The notes beneath the pieces are model-generated. The model did no database searches and was not told the DNA's origin. It saw only the letters and a list, made by a program, of their open reading frames with translations. The position numbers were made by a program, and so were the translations under genes. Below, in pieces: positions 19,801 through 31,075 of a DNA stretch of 64,000 nucleotides. Position 1 is the first letter of the stretch. Each line of letters starts with the position of its first letter. Source of the stretch: Theristus sp. LFF4_11 (lineage: Eukaryota; Nematoda; Chromadorea; Monhysterida; Xyalidae); NCBI GenBank assembly GCA_030248135.1, contig JASANC010001295.1, forward strand, positions 1-64,000, read 5' to 3'.

Positions 19801-22800
19801 GCTCCGTTCTGTTTCTAATCTGAACTGAACAAGTCTGAACAGGTGTCGTCATAGACGCTCTACAGGTCTAAAAATCAAGTCTAGAAATTGAGAGGCCATT
19901 ACAAAAAGCCTAGACCCCGTAAAGCTTTGTTTCTGTGCAGCAGGGGTTGTCAAATGACAAAATCGCTTTGTTGTTTGACCACAGGCGTAAAAACGCTACT
20001 TTTAGTGATGAATGACGCCGAAATATATTGCTTCTTTATTGTTATTCGTTCGATTTAGACTGGTATCATATTGACGCAAAAAAATTTGTGCTGACGCAAA
20101 ATTTTTTGACCGTTTGCGTCAATTGACGCAAGAAAAATTTGACGAAAAAAAACCCTGGTCGCAACATTGTGTTGTATTCGGAAGACTAATTGATTCAGAT
20201 GCATGTAACATTAGTTTTAATAGTTTTTTTTTCCAGACAACAGACTGGCACCCTCACAGACACACAAACACACCGGCAACACACTCGCTGCTGCAACGCA
20301 ATGCGTGTGCATGTGTGTGTGTGTGTGTGTGTGCCTGTGTGTTTGTCTGTGAGATGCATAACCTTGGACAAGAAACTCGCGTTGATGAAGTGAAGCAAAA
20401 ATTGCCAATCCATTCACAAGACCACAAAAACTTCCAATTTCCAGGGTGTCTGGTGGTACAACTCAATCAAATACAGCGCCGATCAAGTACTGATGGACAC
20501 GACGCATTTGTTCTTTACGTTGTTCAATAAAACCTCAAATATGATTCTCAGAAGTGAGTACAGTCTAGCTCTATAACATATCCAACTGTTGATTGGTTGG
20601 TGATCACGTGATGCATGTATTCTGGTCGAGTTTTTACAGTCAAGTATGTTCTTTGTATGCTGCAAGCTGATTGGCTGAGTTTTCACTGAGCGCAGGTTTA
20701 TCTTTTTTAGCTGAGTAGTTTAGCTTTTTTACATTTTGGTAAAAAAACGATAAACATACGTTTTTATCCATGAACTTGCGGCTGCATTCTGCTGTGGGTT
20801 TCGGACACGTCAATATGCACGGTATGTTTGTTTGAACCGGTCACTTCTTTCGCAGAATACAGAGCTCGCGAATGTAGAAAAAACGGGATATCCTTAAAAA
20901 ATCTATTTCGCCACATTTGGGGTGTTTCTAAACCCGATATATTCGCTCATTTGACTGCAATTCAAAGCTTCGCATTCTGCGCAAAAAAGTGACCGTTGTA
21001 AACACACGTACTTTACTCTGTGGCGAATCGCTCTATTAAGATGAAAACGCACCGACAAACACAGTTATACGTTTTTTTTGTTGCGTTTTTTCCAGGAGCA
21101 ATCACAGTCCTGTCGGGTGCGTTCGAATTCTGGAAACTCTACAACAAAGAGGTGGTCGAACGACCGTCCGATGATCGTGAAGTGCCACAGGTCTGATCAG
21201 AAAAAAACCTAAAAGAGTAGCAGAATTCATTCTTATAAGATTGGCAACAGGTATGGTGCGGGGTCAACTCCGGCCCACGCATTTCCGGCCCACGCATTAG
21301 CGTCCCGACATTTCCGGCCCACCCATTACCGGCCCACCCATTACCGTCCCACCAATTACCGGCCCGACATTTCCGGCCCATTCATTTCCGGCCCACTCAT
21401 TTCCGGCCCGCCCATTACCGGCCCAGCCCAATAATCAGTTCTTCCTTCTCTGTATTTCGCCACGGACAACGAAAATAAACTGAAACCGCAGTCTAAACTG
21501 TACTCCCTGCTCACCGACATGCTTTTAACAAAAATATTTAAATTTTTCATTTCGGATTTAGTTTTCATTTTGCTTTTTTCATTTATTCCTGACATTGGAA
21601 AAAATGTCTCAGTTTGAATTTCGTCGATGAATCATATGATGATGAATCGATGAATAAAAAAAGCTGTGTTTTTATTTATTGTTTTGTTCCGATTAATTTT
21701 GCACTTTCAATTTCAATAACAACAACATGTCTGATAGGTCGACAAAAAAGGAGCTTTCGAACCGCGCTGACGCGCTGAGTTCGAATTTTGCATTGAACAC
21801 AGAGCCAAATTCAATCGTTTTAATCCTTAAAATTAGCAAAAACTTTTATGAAAATTGCTCCTCTAACCAAATTTGGACATGTGGATCAGTGGATCCACAA
21901 CCAGGTTGTGTTTCCTAATCCTAATCATTCCTAATCCTAAACCTAATCCTAAGCCAAGCCTTTTTGATAAGGTGAAAATGATCAATTTAGTTTTTACATT
22001 TTTTCTTTCCTGTGTTATAGGGCAGGGGCACGCAACGCTTCATTATGATATGCACCTGCCCCGCATCCGCATTGCTCATTGCTCATGATCCACTGGCGCG
22101 CGTGCACACACTCCGCGCTCAACAAAAACTCGCTCAAAACGCAGTTATTTTCATTCCTACTTTCTTAAAAAGGCTTGGCTTAGGTCAGGATTAGGTTAGG
22201 AACAGTTTTTACTTAAGATTAGGCTTAGGTTTGGTTTTTAGGTTTAGGTCCGTTTTAGCAATGTCCGAGAACATCCAATTGTGGAGCGTGAGTTAACTGG
22301 AGCGTAATATCATAAAACGTGCCAACCGCAGGGGCACCGCACCGCTACAGCACATGCACATCTCTTAATAATGATGCATCACGAAAAAATCCGATTGAAA
22401 AAAAGAATTAAAAAATCGAACCCTAGTTCAAAGTGTAACCGCTTGATCAATGTGAGTTTCCCAATGAAATATAGCAGTGGGTGGTAGTAGTTGAAGTCAC
22501 TGAAGCGAATTATTGGGCTGGGCCGGTAATGGGTGGGCCGGAAATGAGTGGGCCGGAAATGAGTGGGCCGGAAATGTTGGGCCGGAAATGCGTGGGCCGG
22601 AAATAACGGGACGCAAATGAACGCACGCCGTTTCGTTTCAGCTGATGAAGGAGCTGCCAAAGTTCGCCGACAACACCAAGGATCGCCCGCTGTGCTTTCC
22701 ATACGCCGTGAAAACGCGCGCGATCATACACGCGCATTTGTACCGTATACCGCTGCCTTCCGACACGCTCGATATCGGTTGCTTGCTGATTATCGTTTTG

Positions 22801-25800
22801 CTTACAGTCAATCTCGCTAATATATGCAACTAGCTGATTGGCTGGTCATAGCAACTCTCAGCACTGATTGGTTAATCATGAGGTGATCCTAGCGCTGATT
22901 GGTTGGTCATCACGTCTGTATGTGCTCACTGTATGTGCTTATCTGTTCGTTCATCGACATGAACCAACCTCATTTTATTTGCATTGTTTTCGATCTTTCG
23001 ATTTCCGCAAATGCTTTCGCATTCCATTTCTTCTTCCTCCAGACCGTGCGTTCATCCTGCACAAGGTGCCGCTACTGGTGCAGGAGATGATACAAGTCTT
23101 CTCGCAGCTCGTTATGTTCGCGAGCGCTGGTCGAAGTATGTTTGAATATTATTGTTTAGGATTTGTTGAGTTTTTTTTTTAAATCAATTCTGACGTCATC
23201 GTGGTCTGGTCGCGTTTCCGTGACGTTCTGGTCTGATGATTGTGCACGCGCATTCTGTTTTTGTAACACAGTGATGTTTCAAGTAACAAACGAAACACAC
23301 GCACAGGCACACTGCCACGCTGCAGTAGTAGGAATATGTGGTGTGCGCATGTGTTTTACATTTTTTGTGGCCAGCGGGGGGCATTGGCTCAAAAGACGCG
23401 ACGCTAAGCGCGGTTTTTTATCCCGGTAGAGAAGTTTGGAACTATTTGAGTTCCTGGAACCGGTTACTGCAGGAGTGGAGGCTGAAAAAAACCAAGTCTA
23501 ATCTTACGGTGCAGAAGAACACGTCGAGTGTTGAAACGCCACAAAAAATCTTTTTTTTCTGCACAATTTCAGTCAGTCGAATGCCGAAAATCGACACGCT
23601 TGAGAACGTGATGAAACTGATGCCGATGTTCGTGCAGGCCACTTGGGACACGAGCAGTCCGCTGTTGCAGTTGCCGCATTTCAGAGAGGACATGCTGAGG
23701 CATTGCAACACGAAAAAGGTTGGTGGACACGGCAATGAAGTTTGAGCAGCAACATTGCTATGTGGGCGTTGTGCAGCGGTGTTGTAGTGGCGGTGATTTT
23801 TCGAAAGTTTATGTCCGCGAAAAATCCCAATATTTCATGACCTTATTCACGGTTTCAATGATGTAGCAGAATTGTACTACAAAGTTGTTCATTCAAAACT
23901 TGTCACCGGTCAGAAAAACTCACTTTTTTACACAAAAGCAACTTTTTCTAGATTTTTCACAAAACTGGCCGCAGGTATCAGAAACCAAAAAAAAACATTT
24001 TTTCCCAAAAACCCACTTTTTCCGCAGCGTCGCGTGCGCACGTGCGCGGAGCTGGCGGCGATGCCCGATGCGGAACGTCGTCTGTTGCTGCGCGGTCTCT
24101 CGGCGTCGCAGTACGCCGATCTGATGTGCGTGCTCGCTGCGATGCCAAAGATTGACTGCGACTATAAACTCGAGGGTGCGTGAAGTTGATTTTACGTGAC
24201 TGTTGATTTGGTTTTTCGGTGTTTTGTGCAATTGTGGAACTGTCTCGCGCAACGTTTGGAATGTGTTCGCTGTTTATTTCTTGAATTTTTGCATCACTAT
24301 GACTGACCTTCTGAGAAACTTTTTGTTAAGCTGCCGGCTTCTTCATATTTGAATGTTCCGTTCACTACTCCACTCGCTGATGATGGATGATGGATTCGCC
24401 AAAGCAAAACAGCCAGATACAGAAATAACTAAAGCGCATTCATGAAGCAGTATTTGTGACCGCGTCACACAGCTATGCGTCGCTAAATACTGCTTCATGA
24501 ATGCCGCGTAAAATCCCGTCTGACAGACGCTCAGTCGTCCATCCCATTCTCTACCAAGGCCAAAGCACGCTACAATGGCAGAGAAACCTCGAACAACAAA
24601 ACTCAACAGTCTGGAAATCCACGCCGTTTGTGTTTTTTTCCTGTTTTGCAGTGCCCGGCGAGGAGGACAAGGAGACAATCACGGCCAAGTCGTTGGTGAC
24701 TGTCCGCTGTACGTTGCGCCGGCAGCCGTTGCTCACCGAGTGGGAGGAGTCGGTGAACGTGCCGTCGACGAGTAGCGCAGCTGCGAGACACGCCAATGAG
24801 ATGCAGTTTGATGATGAGGTGGGGGCAACAGAGATATGGAGTCGAATTGCAAATCGTGTACAGTCTATCTCGCTAATGTGTACAATTAGAATTAGCTGAT
24901 TGGTTGATTGCATGCACGTGCTGTTGATACATGCATGGCTGTGGAGGCGGAGTTTGCCTGCACAGAATGCGCGCATCATCAGCCTGCACGTGTGTGCAGT
25001 CAACCAATCGGCTGGTTGTATATATTAGCTAGATGAACTGTGCAGTCGGAACTCTCTACTGGTTGGTTGGTTGGTTGGTAATCGTGATGCTGCATGCATC
25101 GCTGTGCACGTATTGCTGTGGAGGCGGAGTTTGCATGCAATCGAATGCAATCCATTCTTCTCGATTCAACGTTTCGCATGTGACAGATTTAAACAGACGT
25201 ACCTACTTCAGCCGATCCGGCGTGCACATAGAATTTACGTCACCCTCGTGGCCTGGTGGTAGTGCGTTAGACTACAGTCTGTGCGTTCGGGGGATCGAGC
25301 CCCGCCGAGGGGTGTATAGGCACTTAACGACAGAGACAAACTCGATGGGCGCCCTACTCAATGGCGTACTGTACGCTTCTCTGGGTTAGCCCTGGCTAAA
25401 AACATCGCCTAAAAATCACAACAACCACAACAACAAATACTGTTTTTTTGTGTCGTAACTTTCCAGGACGTCAACGACGACGCCTCCTTGCCGTCGAAAC
25501 AGGACGAAAACGAGCTGGCCGATGAGCAGGCGGATGACGCGAAGCCGGCGCAGAAGCAGCGGAGGCCGTGGGAGAAACAGCAGAAGAAGAAAAAGGGTTC
25601 GTGGTGGCGATGATTTTTCAACGCCCGCACGCCCAATTCGACGACAGTTTTGGCGCTGCACATTTGCGATACAGTTTTGTTTGTTTTTATGCTACCCTCT
25701 GGATGCAAAAGCTCGTTTAGACAGAAATTCAGTTCTAAATGCGAGTCTACTTTTTTCTCTCAGGAGCGAAGAAAGGCGGGCAAGCGCAGAAGAAGAAACC

Positions 25801-28800
25801 GCCTGCAAAGAAGCCGACGACGTCGCCGGCAACCAGCTCAACAGTAGCAGCCGATTCGGCGGAGAAACCGCAAAATGAGGTCAGCTGTTGTTGTGTTGCG
25901 GCGGGCGAGTGTTTTTTTATGTAACTCTCATTACATTAGTTAGTAACTCATATCAGTCCGGGTTCAGCCGAAAGCTGCATAACAGTTCTGTGGTTGTTCT
26001 TTTTGCAAGCTCGCGAAAATAGGGAGCAATAATTAAACGTTGAACGTCTTATCCTGCGAAAAATCCTGCGAAAACAATAGTTAAACGCCGCTTTGAGTGT
26101 GATGCCAGGGTACACTAGCCCAGACTCCAATGAACTCTGTTTACGACGGAGGTGCGCGCCAGCAGTCGCCTTGTGTGAACGGTTTTTTTTACAGTGGCCT
26201 CTCTGGCAGACACCGGACCAGAGTGAACGCAAAGTGTGCGGTCTTCACACCAGCACCCAATCAGCATCTAGGGGTGACACGGAAAAGAAACCGGTTTTTT
26301 CCATCCCTATCAGCATCGTTGTTGTTTTTCACTCTTCAGGCAAGCTCACCGACACACGACACGCACGCGAACACGAGCAGAAAGTCGACGGCGCCGTCGT
26401 CGAAAACCCGCGGCGGCAGGACGGCGGATCGATCCGACGACGAAGACGCCAGCGGGGGCAGCGATGCGGCCGACTCCGACTCGGATGATCTGAAAGTGCG
26501 GCTGTTTGAATTTCTGGCTTTCTTATTGCTTTCAAACGGAGCAAACCACTGATGGGCAAACCTTTTTTCTGCTTTTTTGGCTAGCCCGAAATGCCAGAGA
26601 ACCAGCACGTCATACAGTTCGGTTGATTTAATAAAATGCTTTTTGTTTTTGTTTATTACGGTGTTTCTGCTTTTCTCCGTTTCGTTATTAAATTATTTGT
26701 TGCGTCAAAAGTGGCTAAAAGCAAAATCAAGATTTACGCAGTCAAGCACAGCAGTCGACCAAATCAAAGTTTCAAATCAAATCACTGTTCCGAGTCTAGT
26801 GCACCCCCAACTTTAATGCAGCTGATGGTGTGGATGCTTGAGACTTCTATAGCTGCAATTTAAACAAAAAAGCAACATTTCAGGACGCCGTAAAAGACGC
26901 GAACGAACCAGAATCGGAGGATGAAGAGACGTTGGCGTTCGATGACGAGCTGATGAAGAAGGAACGCGTGTTGGAGACGAAATCAAAGATCACACATGCT
27001 GTCCACTGTCCGTATTACCCGGAGGTTCGGTTTCTTTGGTTGAATTTGGTCGAAACAAAACGTCGTGCAGTCGAACTCTTGAAAGTCTAGACAACCAGCT
27101 GATTGGTTGGTGATCTCACGTGCCCGCGTGCTTTACAGAGAGCTCGCATTCACGCGTGCACCAACCAATCAGCTGATTGCCCATGATTTAGAGTTCACGA
27201 CTGTAGATAAAACGATGGCGAGAGTTAGGGATGGAGCCGGTTCCGGTCCGGATTCCGGATTCCGGCGCCTAAAATTGGATCCGGATCCGGTCCGGATTCC
27301 GGCGCAATTTTGCCGGATCCGGCCGGATCCGGCCGGAATGGCCGAGACCCGCGAATTAACCAGTTGATTCCTCCGTTTCAGAGCTGTTCAATGGTTTGAC
27401 AAATTTGTTTCGGTGCTTTGTTGGTTTTGTTGTTGTGCATTTGACATGTGATCAGTGAGCGTTTCACGGCTTTTGTCTTGAGTGGTAAACTTATGTGCAG
27501 CATCGTCCACTTTAAAAAGCGTGGCTGCCAGCTTTTGGCCGACGTTGTTGATGAACAATAGCAGGTTTTTTTGAAATCAGCCATCTTCGTTGGTCATATT
27601 CAGTTAGCTGTCAAACAGTTGCTTTTTGTGAGCCCCAGAACACCAGCGATTTTAGCGACGTGTGTTACCGTGGGTGTGCGGGGGTGCCGTGATCCCCTAA
27701 AACCCGATAAACCCCCCAACGACGAATCCACGAGACGACGAATCCATTTCAATGGTGTTGCCCGCCGTTTGCGCACTGAAGCAGCGCATCGAACAAGTCG
27801 ATGACAGCATCAGTACATTGGTACGACGAAAAAAAAACGCTGCTGACCAGCATCGACACACGCTTCCGTGCGCTTTTCCACAACGAATCCAACATCATGG
27901 CCACGTACGTTGATCCGCGATTCAAGAATACTGCAGTCGTCTTCGAAAATGAAGGCGCGATTCGTTGTGAACTACTTCACATTGCAAAGAAAATCTTGAA
28001 ACGACCGGAGACGCCCACAAACTGCGACGATACATCCGAGATCGCGAACAACGACGATGACGAAAGTGAACGCGAGCCCGAACCAAAAAAGAAATCGACT
28101 GGCCTCTACGGAGGCATCGAGTTTAACGCTGCGCGACCGCGCAACCCGTCAGGCGAATCCAGTCTCGAAGACGAACTGCGCGGCGAAATGAATATGTACG
28201 AGTCGGATGATTTTATCGACGAACCGGACAAAAGTGATCTAATGTAAGACTTTTGGCGGCTGAACTCGTCTAAATACCCCAAACTATCGACAATCGCGCG
28301 CAGATACCTGGCACCGCTACCAACAAGCGTGGCAAGCAACGAATGTTCTCTGAAGCCAGGCAGGTGTTTGTGTACAGCCAATCTCGTCTGTCAACTCAGA
28401 ACGCCGAAAAGGTCATGTTTCTGAATGGAGTGTTGGCAGCACTTGATTATCCCTATGCGATGTGAATTTTGTCAATTGTTGTTGTAATTTTTGGTTGGTT
28501 CACGTGCTGTGTCTTGCTGACTTTGTTTCTGTGTCTGTGCTGTTTTATGCTGAAAATGTGATGAAGAAGCGACGAAATGTGCGTAGATGTTTTTTAGACA
28601 AAAAGGCCATTCCGGTCCGGATTCCGGCAAATTTTGCCGGATCCGGCCCGGCCGGAATGGGCTTTTGCCGGATCCGGCCCGGATTCCGGCAAATTTGCCG
28701 GATCCATCCCTAGCGAGAGTAGAGAGTGCGAGTCCGTGGTGACACAACAATACACCCGTTTTAATTAAGGACAAATACGAATGGTGGTGGGTGTATCTGT

Positions 28801-30633
28801 GCGACCGAAAGGCGCATCTGCTGGTGGCACCGCCGCAGCGAGTCACCACACTCATCAACGAAGAACAGGTGACAGTGGAATTGTGGATTATGATTGAGCA
28901 TCAAATGTCCGCATCTAGGTTTTTTTCAAAAAGTCGGTTCTGCAATTTGCAGAAATTTGGCAAAAAAATTCTGCAAATAAAATTTGGTTTCTGCAAATTT
29001 CAAAAACCTGACGAAAATGGTTTTTGTGCTTGTTTAATGTATTTTTTTGTTCTGAGCAACATATCTTAAAGATGTTCAGAATTGCAATTGCCAATTGCAT
29101 CGTTTTACCGCAGAATTTTTTAAAGATTCAGAAAAAAAAGAACACCAAAACCAAACCAGATTGCCAAACCAACCAAATCACCAACCATTCGTTTCAAATT
29201 CAACCTAACAACAACACAATCAATATCAAATAAAAACCCTCATTGCTCAAATTCCGCAATCAAAGCGATGGCTTCGATCTTCGAATCGGTTGCTGAGATT
29301 CTCGACAAGCTCGACGATAAACTTGCGCATTTCCGCCCATGTCTTATTTTTGCAACTTCTGTTGTGTGGGTGATGGATCACTTCATTCTAATTCCAAACA
29401 GAAAGCCTAACAGCAAACAATAATTTTCGATTTGATCTAATTATGATTTATTTTTCGAATTCAAAATACTCCGATTTTACTTGCGAAGGCAAAACAAAAC
29501 GCCAGTCATTGCGCTACAGCAACAACCGCCGAAACAGCTGTTTTTGACAAAAAACTATTTGAAATTTCTTCCATGTTGATGTGAAACCTCAGTCAAGCGC
29601 CAAGCACAAAATGAATATTGCAGAACCAAAGTTTACATGCAAATCTGTTTCTGCAATTTGCAGAAATCTGCTGAAAAATTTCTGCAAACGCTCCAAAATT
29701 TCTGCAAAAAACCGACGTTTTTCTGCAAAAAACAGGTCCGAATTCTTAGTTTAAGTCACGATTGAGTTTTGAGCCCTTGACACGATCTTTCATTATCGTT
29801 GGAGATTGATCAATTATGGGGGGAATAAACTGAACTTGGAAAACTGGAAGGTCAATCCAATCCTTTCAATCACACAAGTGAAACGCTTGCCCGAGTGGTG
29901 CGGCGTGCAAGAAAAAGAGCAAAGAAAGTAGACCCCACAATTTTTCGACAGTCAATTTCAGCAGCGACACGTTTTTTGCACGTGAGCAGCTGATTATTGC
30001 GTTTGAATGTTCTGTTCGTTTCGTCTTACATGACGTTTTTCTTTCTATTTTTTCAGGTCGAGCTTCGCTTCCCGGCACCGGCACACAAAGGCTCGTACAC
30101 TTACCAGTTGGTGATTCGTTCCGATTCGTATATGGACGCGGACTTCGTGAAGGACATCAAGGTTGGTCAGATTAGTAGTTTTTTTTCGGAGGCTGCTTCA
30201 CAGTTGGCTGACGAACACACCTACACCAAAGTTGGTCAGATTAATCGAGATTTCGAAAAAAGCGCACTCGAAAAAAATGCATTTCGAATCTTGAATGCTA
30301 GAGTAAACGAACACACCGTTTGAGTCCATTTGTAGAAAGTACACAAAAGTAACAACCGAAAGAACTTCTTCTACTGCTTGCTTTCTCAGCTTCTCTCGCA
30401 GCGAGAAAATTTTGCGAAAAAACAAAACAAAAACCTCCGTTGCACCACAAAAGACGCACCTTTTCTCTCCTGTCTCCCTTTTTTCACAGTTCAACGTGCA
30501 CGAGGCCGTGCAAGTGAAGTCGCATCCACAGTGGGACTTTCCCACGGACGACGAAGTGGAACAGGCTTCTGGCGACGAGCACACGGACGTGTCCGTCGAC
30601 TACACGGAGGATGAGGGCGATGATGACGATTAG
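16806..30633 (+). CDS. SEC63: SEC63, ER translocon J-domain protein (20 coding exons)
   Basis: Exons by GT-AG splicing and phase: 16806-16929, 17113-17269, 17645-17759, 18385-18500, 18885-18946, 19149-19258, 20445-20553, 21096-21190, 22642-22777, 23043-23135, 23573-23718, 24028-24175, 24652-24818, 25467-25596, 25764-25879, 26340-26495, 26884-27024, 28770-28868, 30057-30161, 30490-30633. The sum is 2,469 nt, or 822 codons plus TAG; the human protein has 760. Exon 1 opens MAGAQFEYDEHGNTFYY with a membrane helix and YLWPR, the family N-terminus. Exon 3 adds a second helix. Exons 3-5 form the lumenal J domain with the HPD motif (LHPDRPGG) that stimulates BiP. Exon 6 holds FGIALPKWIV and a third helix. 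Exons 8-13 form the Brl/Sec63 domain (LLQLPHF). Exons 14-16 are Lys-rich then acidic. Exons 17-19 give ETKSKITH, EWWWVYL and RSDSYM. The last exon ends in an acidic tail, the Sec62-binding type. No broken exon is seen. Confidence 0.95.
17893..18048. mobile_element. Palindromic MITE, CAGCTGATTGG family, copy 1
   Basis: Arms CAGCTGATTGGCTGG (17911) and CCAATCAGCTG (to ~18023) face each other. The inverted repeat extends outward to about 30 bp of related sequence (AACTCTAAGTTA / TAATTTAGTGTT). The core has a CACGTGA box and an inverted GTGCAAGC…GCCTGCAC. In SEC63 intron 3. Related copies lie at ~20571, ~22822, ~24850, ~27065, ~36045, ~36205 and ~37850. Confidence 0.75.
18670..18790. repeat. GGGAC-repeat remnant in SEC63 intron 4
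   Basis: Short inverted repeats of GGGAC/GTCCC (GTGCGGGACGGGACAGTCC … GTCCCGCACTGGCC) follow TAGTGATGGG. The composition resembles sub-terminal arrays of hAT elements elsewhere in the window, but no partner end or target duplication was found. Confidence 0.4.
19413..20157. mobile_element. hAT-type MITE, family G, in SEC63 intron 6
   Basis: Ends CAGGGTTTTTTTGACGC…CAAGAAAAATTTGACG…ACCCTG with an exact 8-bp duplication GTCGCAAC (19405-19412 and 20158-20165). TTTGCGTCA/TGACGCAAA motifs repeat in both orientations near each end and make an imperfect sub-terminal array. 745 bp, no coding capacity. It lies within an intron and leaves the splice sites intact. Confidence 0.88.
20310..20332. repeat. 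(GT)n microsatellite
   Basis: About ten GT units in SEC63 intron 6, a little over 100 bp upstream of exon 7. Confidence 0.9.
20571..20690. mobile_element. Palindromic MITE, CAGCTGATTGG family, degenerate copy
   Basis: TTGATTGGTTGGTGATCACGTGATGCATG at the left and AAGCTGATTGGCTGAG at the right. Core motifs are shared with the other copies, but the right arm is not in full inverted orientation. In SEC63 intron 7. Confidence 0.5.
21270..22612. mobile_element. Fold-back element with GGCCCA-array inverted repeats, in SEC63 intron 8
   Basis: The left arm (21270-21430) is about ten imperfect copies of a 14-16 bp unit (CCGGCCCACNCATTWC) ending GGCCCAGCCCAATAAT. The right arm (22512-22612) is the same array inverted, starting ATTATTGGGCTGGGCC. 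The arms bracket ~1.1 kb that holds CCTAATC-type telomere-like repeats and part of the AAGCCAAGCC dispersed repeat. No target duplication was found. The right arm ends only ~30 bp before SEC63 exon 9. Confidence 0.75.
22822..22920. mobile_element. Palindromic MITE family, tandemly arranged remnant
   Basis: CTGATTGGCTGGTCAT, CTGATTGGTTAATCAT and CTGATTGGTTGGTCAT occur in direct orientation within 100 bp, with no inverted partner arm. In SEC63 intron 9. Confidence 0.5.
24435..24506. repeat. Small palindrome, GAAGCAGTATTTAGTG family, copy 1
   Basis: GCATTCATGAAGCAGTATTT and its inverted counterpart AAATACTGCTTCATGAATGC surround a ~30-bp centre containing GTGACCGCGT. In SEC63 intron 12. Other copies lie at 31481, 32569 and 34463. 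Confidence 0.8.
24850..25150. mobile_element. Palindromic MITE, CAGCTGATTGG family, long copy plus adjacent partial copy
   Basis: AGCTGATTGGTTGATTGCATG (24895) pairs with AGTCAACCAATCGGCTGGTT (to 25018). GGAGGCGGAGTTTGCCTGCA lies in the core. A second partial copy follows (GGTTGGTTGGTTGG, GGAGGCGGAGTTTGCATGCA). The outer ends carry TGTGCAGTCGGAACTC. In SEC63 intron 13. Confidence 0.7.
25241..25440 (+). mobile_element. tRNA-derived SINE in SEC63 intron 13
   Basis: CCCTCG/CGAGGG pair as an acceptor stem at 25243 and 25306-25311. An A-box-like TGGCCTGGTGGTAGTGCG and a B-box-like GGGGATCGAGCCCC occupy the expected positions. A ~100-bp body follows and ends in an AAC-rich tail (CACAACAACCACAACAAC). 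The body differs from the SINE at 15908, so this is a second family. It ends a few tens of bases before exon 14. Confidence 0.75.
27065..27210. mobile_element. Palindromic MITE, CAGCTGATTGG family, best-preserved copy
   Basis: The left arm CAGCTGATTGGTTGGT (27099) is inverted as ACCAACCAATCAGCTG (to ~27176). The outer arms CAGTCGAACTCT and AGAGTTCACGACTG extend the inverted repeat to about 45 bp per side. In SEC63 intron 17, immediately next to the family-I hAT element. Confidence 0.78.
27226..28712 (+). mobile_element. hAT element remnant, family I, GGATCC-array ends
   Basis: Ends TAGGGATGGA…TCCATCCCTA with an exact 8-bp duplication GCGAGAGT (27218-27225 and 28713-28720). Just inside each end is a G/C-rich array of TCCGG/GGATCC motifs, in inverted orientation between the two ends, ~100 bp each. 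The interior retains degraded transposase coding sequence (27801-28247). 1,487 bp within SEC63 intron 17. A partial relative lies at 63090-63297. Confidence 0.9.
27801..28247 (+). pseudogene. hAT/ZBED transposase C-terminal remnant
   Basis: A 148-codon frame contains LTSIDTRFR and IMATYVDPRFKN, matching the conserved (A)-T-(Y/F)-(L/V)-DPRFK block of hAT and ZBED transposases. An acidic linker follows. The usual dimerisation block with a WW core downstream is not visible in frame, and the N-terminal BED finger is absent. It is non-functional on its own. Confidence 0.75.
28915..29735. mobile_element. Putative hAT-type MITE, family H, TTTCTGCAAA-rich
   Basis: It starts CTAGGTTTTTTTC and ends GCAAAAAACAG, between GTCCGCAT (28907-28914) and GTCCGAAT (29736-29743), a 7/8 match. 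Both end regions are packed with TTTCTGCAAATTTC-type motifs in inverted orientation. In SEC63 intron 18. The terminal match is weaker than in the other families. Confidence 0.65.
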
Positions 30634-30635
30634 TG

Positions 30636-31075
30636 TGTTGATGGCTTGTTGATGTGCACGTTGATGGGTTGTTGATGTGCACGTTGATGGCTTGTTGATG
30701 TGGACGTTGATGGCTTGTTGATGTGCACGTTGATGGCTTGTTGATGTGCGCGTTGATGGCTTGTTGATGTGCACGTTGATAGCTTGTTGATGTGCACGTT
30801 GATAGCTTGTTGATGTGGACGTTGATGGGTTGTTGATGTGCACGTTGATGGCTTGTTGATGTGCACGTTGATGGCTTGTTGATGTGCACGTTGATGGCTT
30901 GTTGATGTGCACGTTGATGGCTTATTGATGTGCACGTTGATGGCTTATTTATGTGCACGTTGATGGCTTGTTGATGTGCACGTTGATGGCTTGTTGATGT
31001 GCACGTTGATGGCTTATTGATGTGCACGTTGATGGCTTGTTGATGTGCACGTTGATGGCTTGCTGATGTGGACGT
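30636..31075. repeat. 23-bp minisatellite directly after the SEC63 stop
   Basis: About 19 copies of a 23-bp unit (GTTGATGGCTTGTTGATGTG plus CAC), with single-base variants (GTGGAC, GGGTTG, TAGCTTG). The array begins within a few bases of the SEC63 stop codon, so it should form most of that 3' UTR. 23 is not a multiple of 3, so the open frames across it are by-products of periodicity. Confidence 0.95.

Noticed and set aside
25243..25312. Second tRNA gene
   Set aside because: Acceptor and promoter boxes are present, but the body continues into a repeat with an AAC-rich tail, and no clean anticodon arm could be drawn.
30636..31075. CRISPR array
   Set aside because: Units are directly contiguous with no spacers, in an animal gene's 3' flank.
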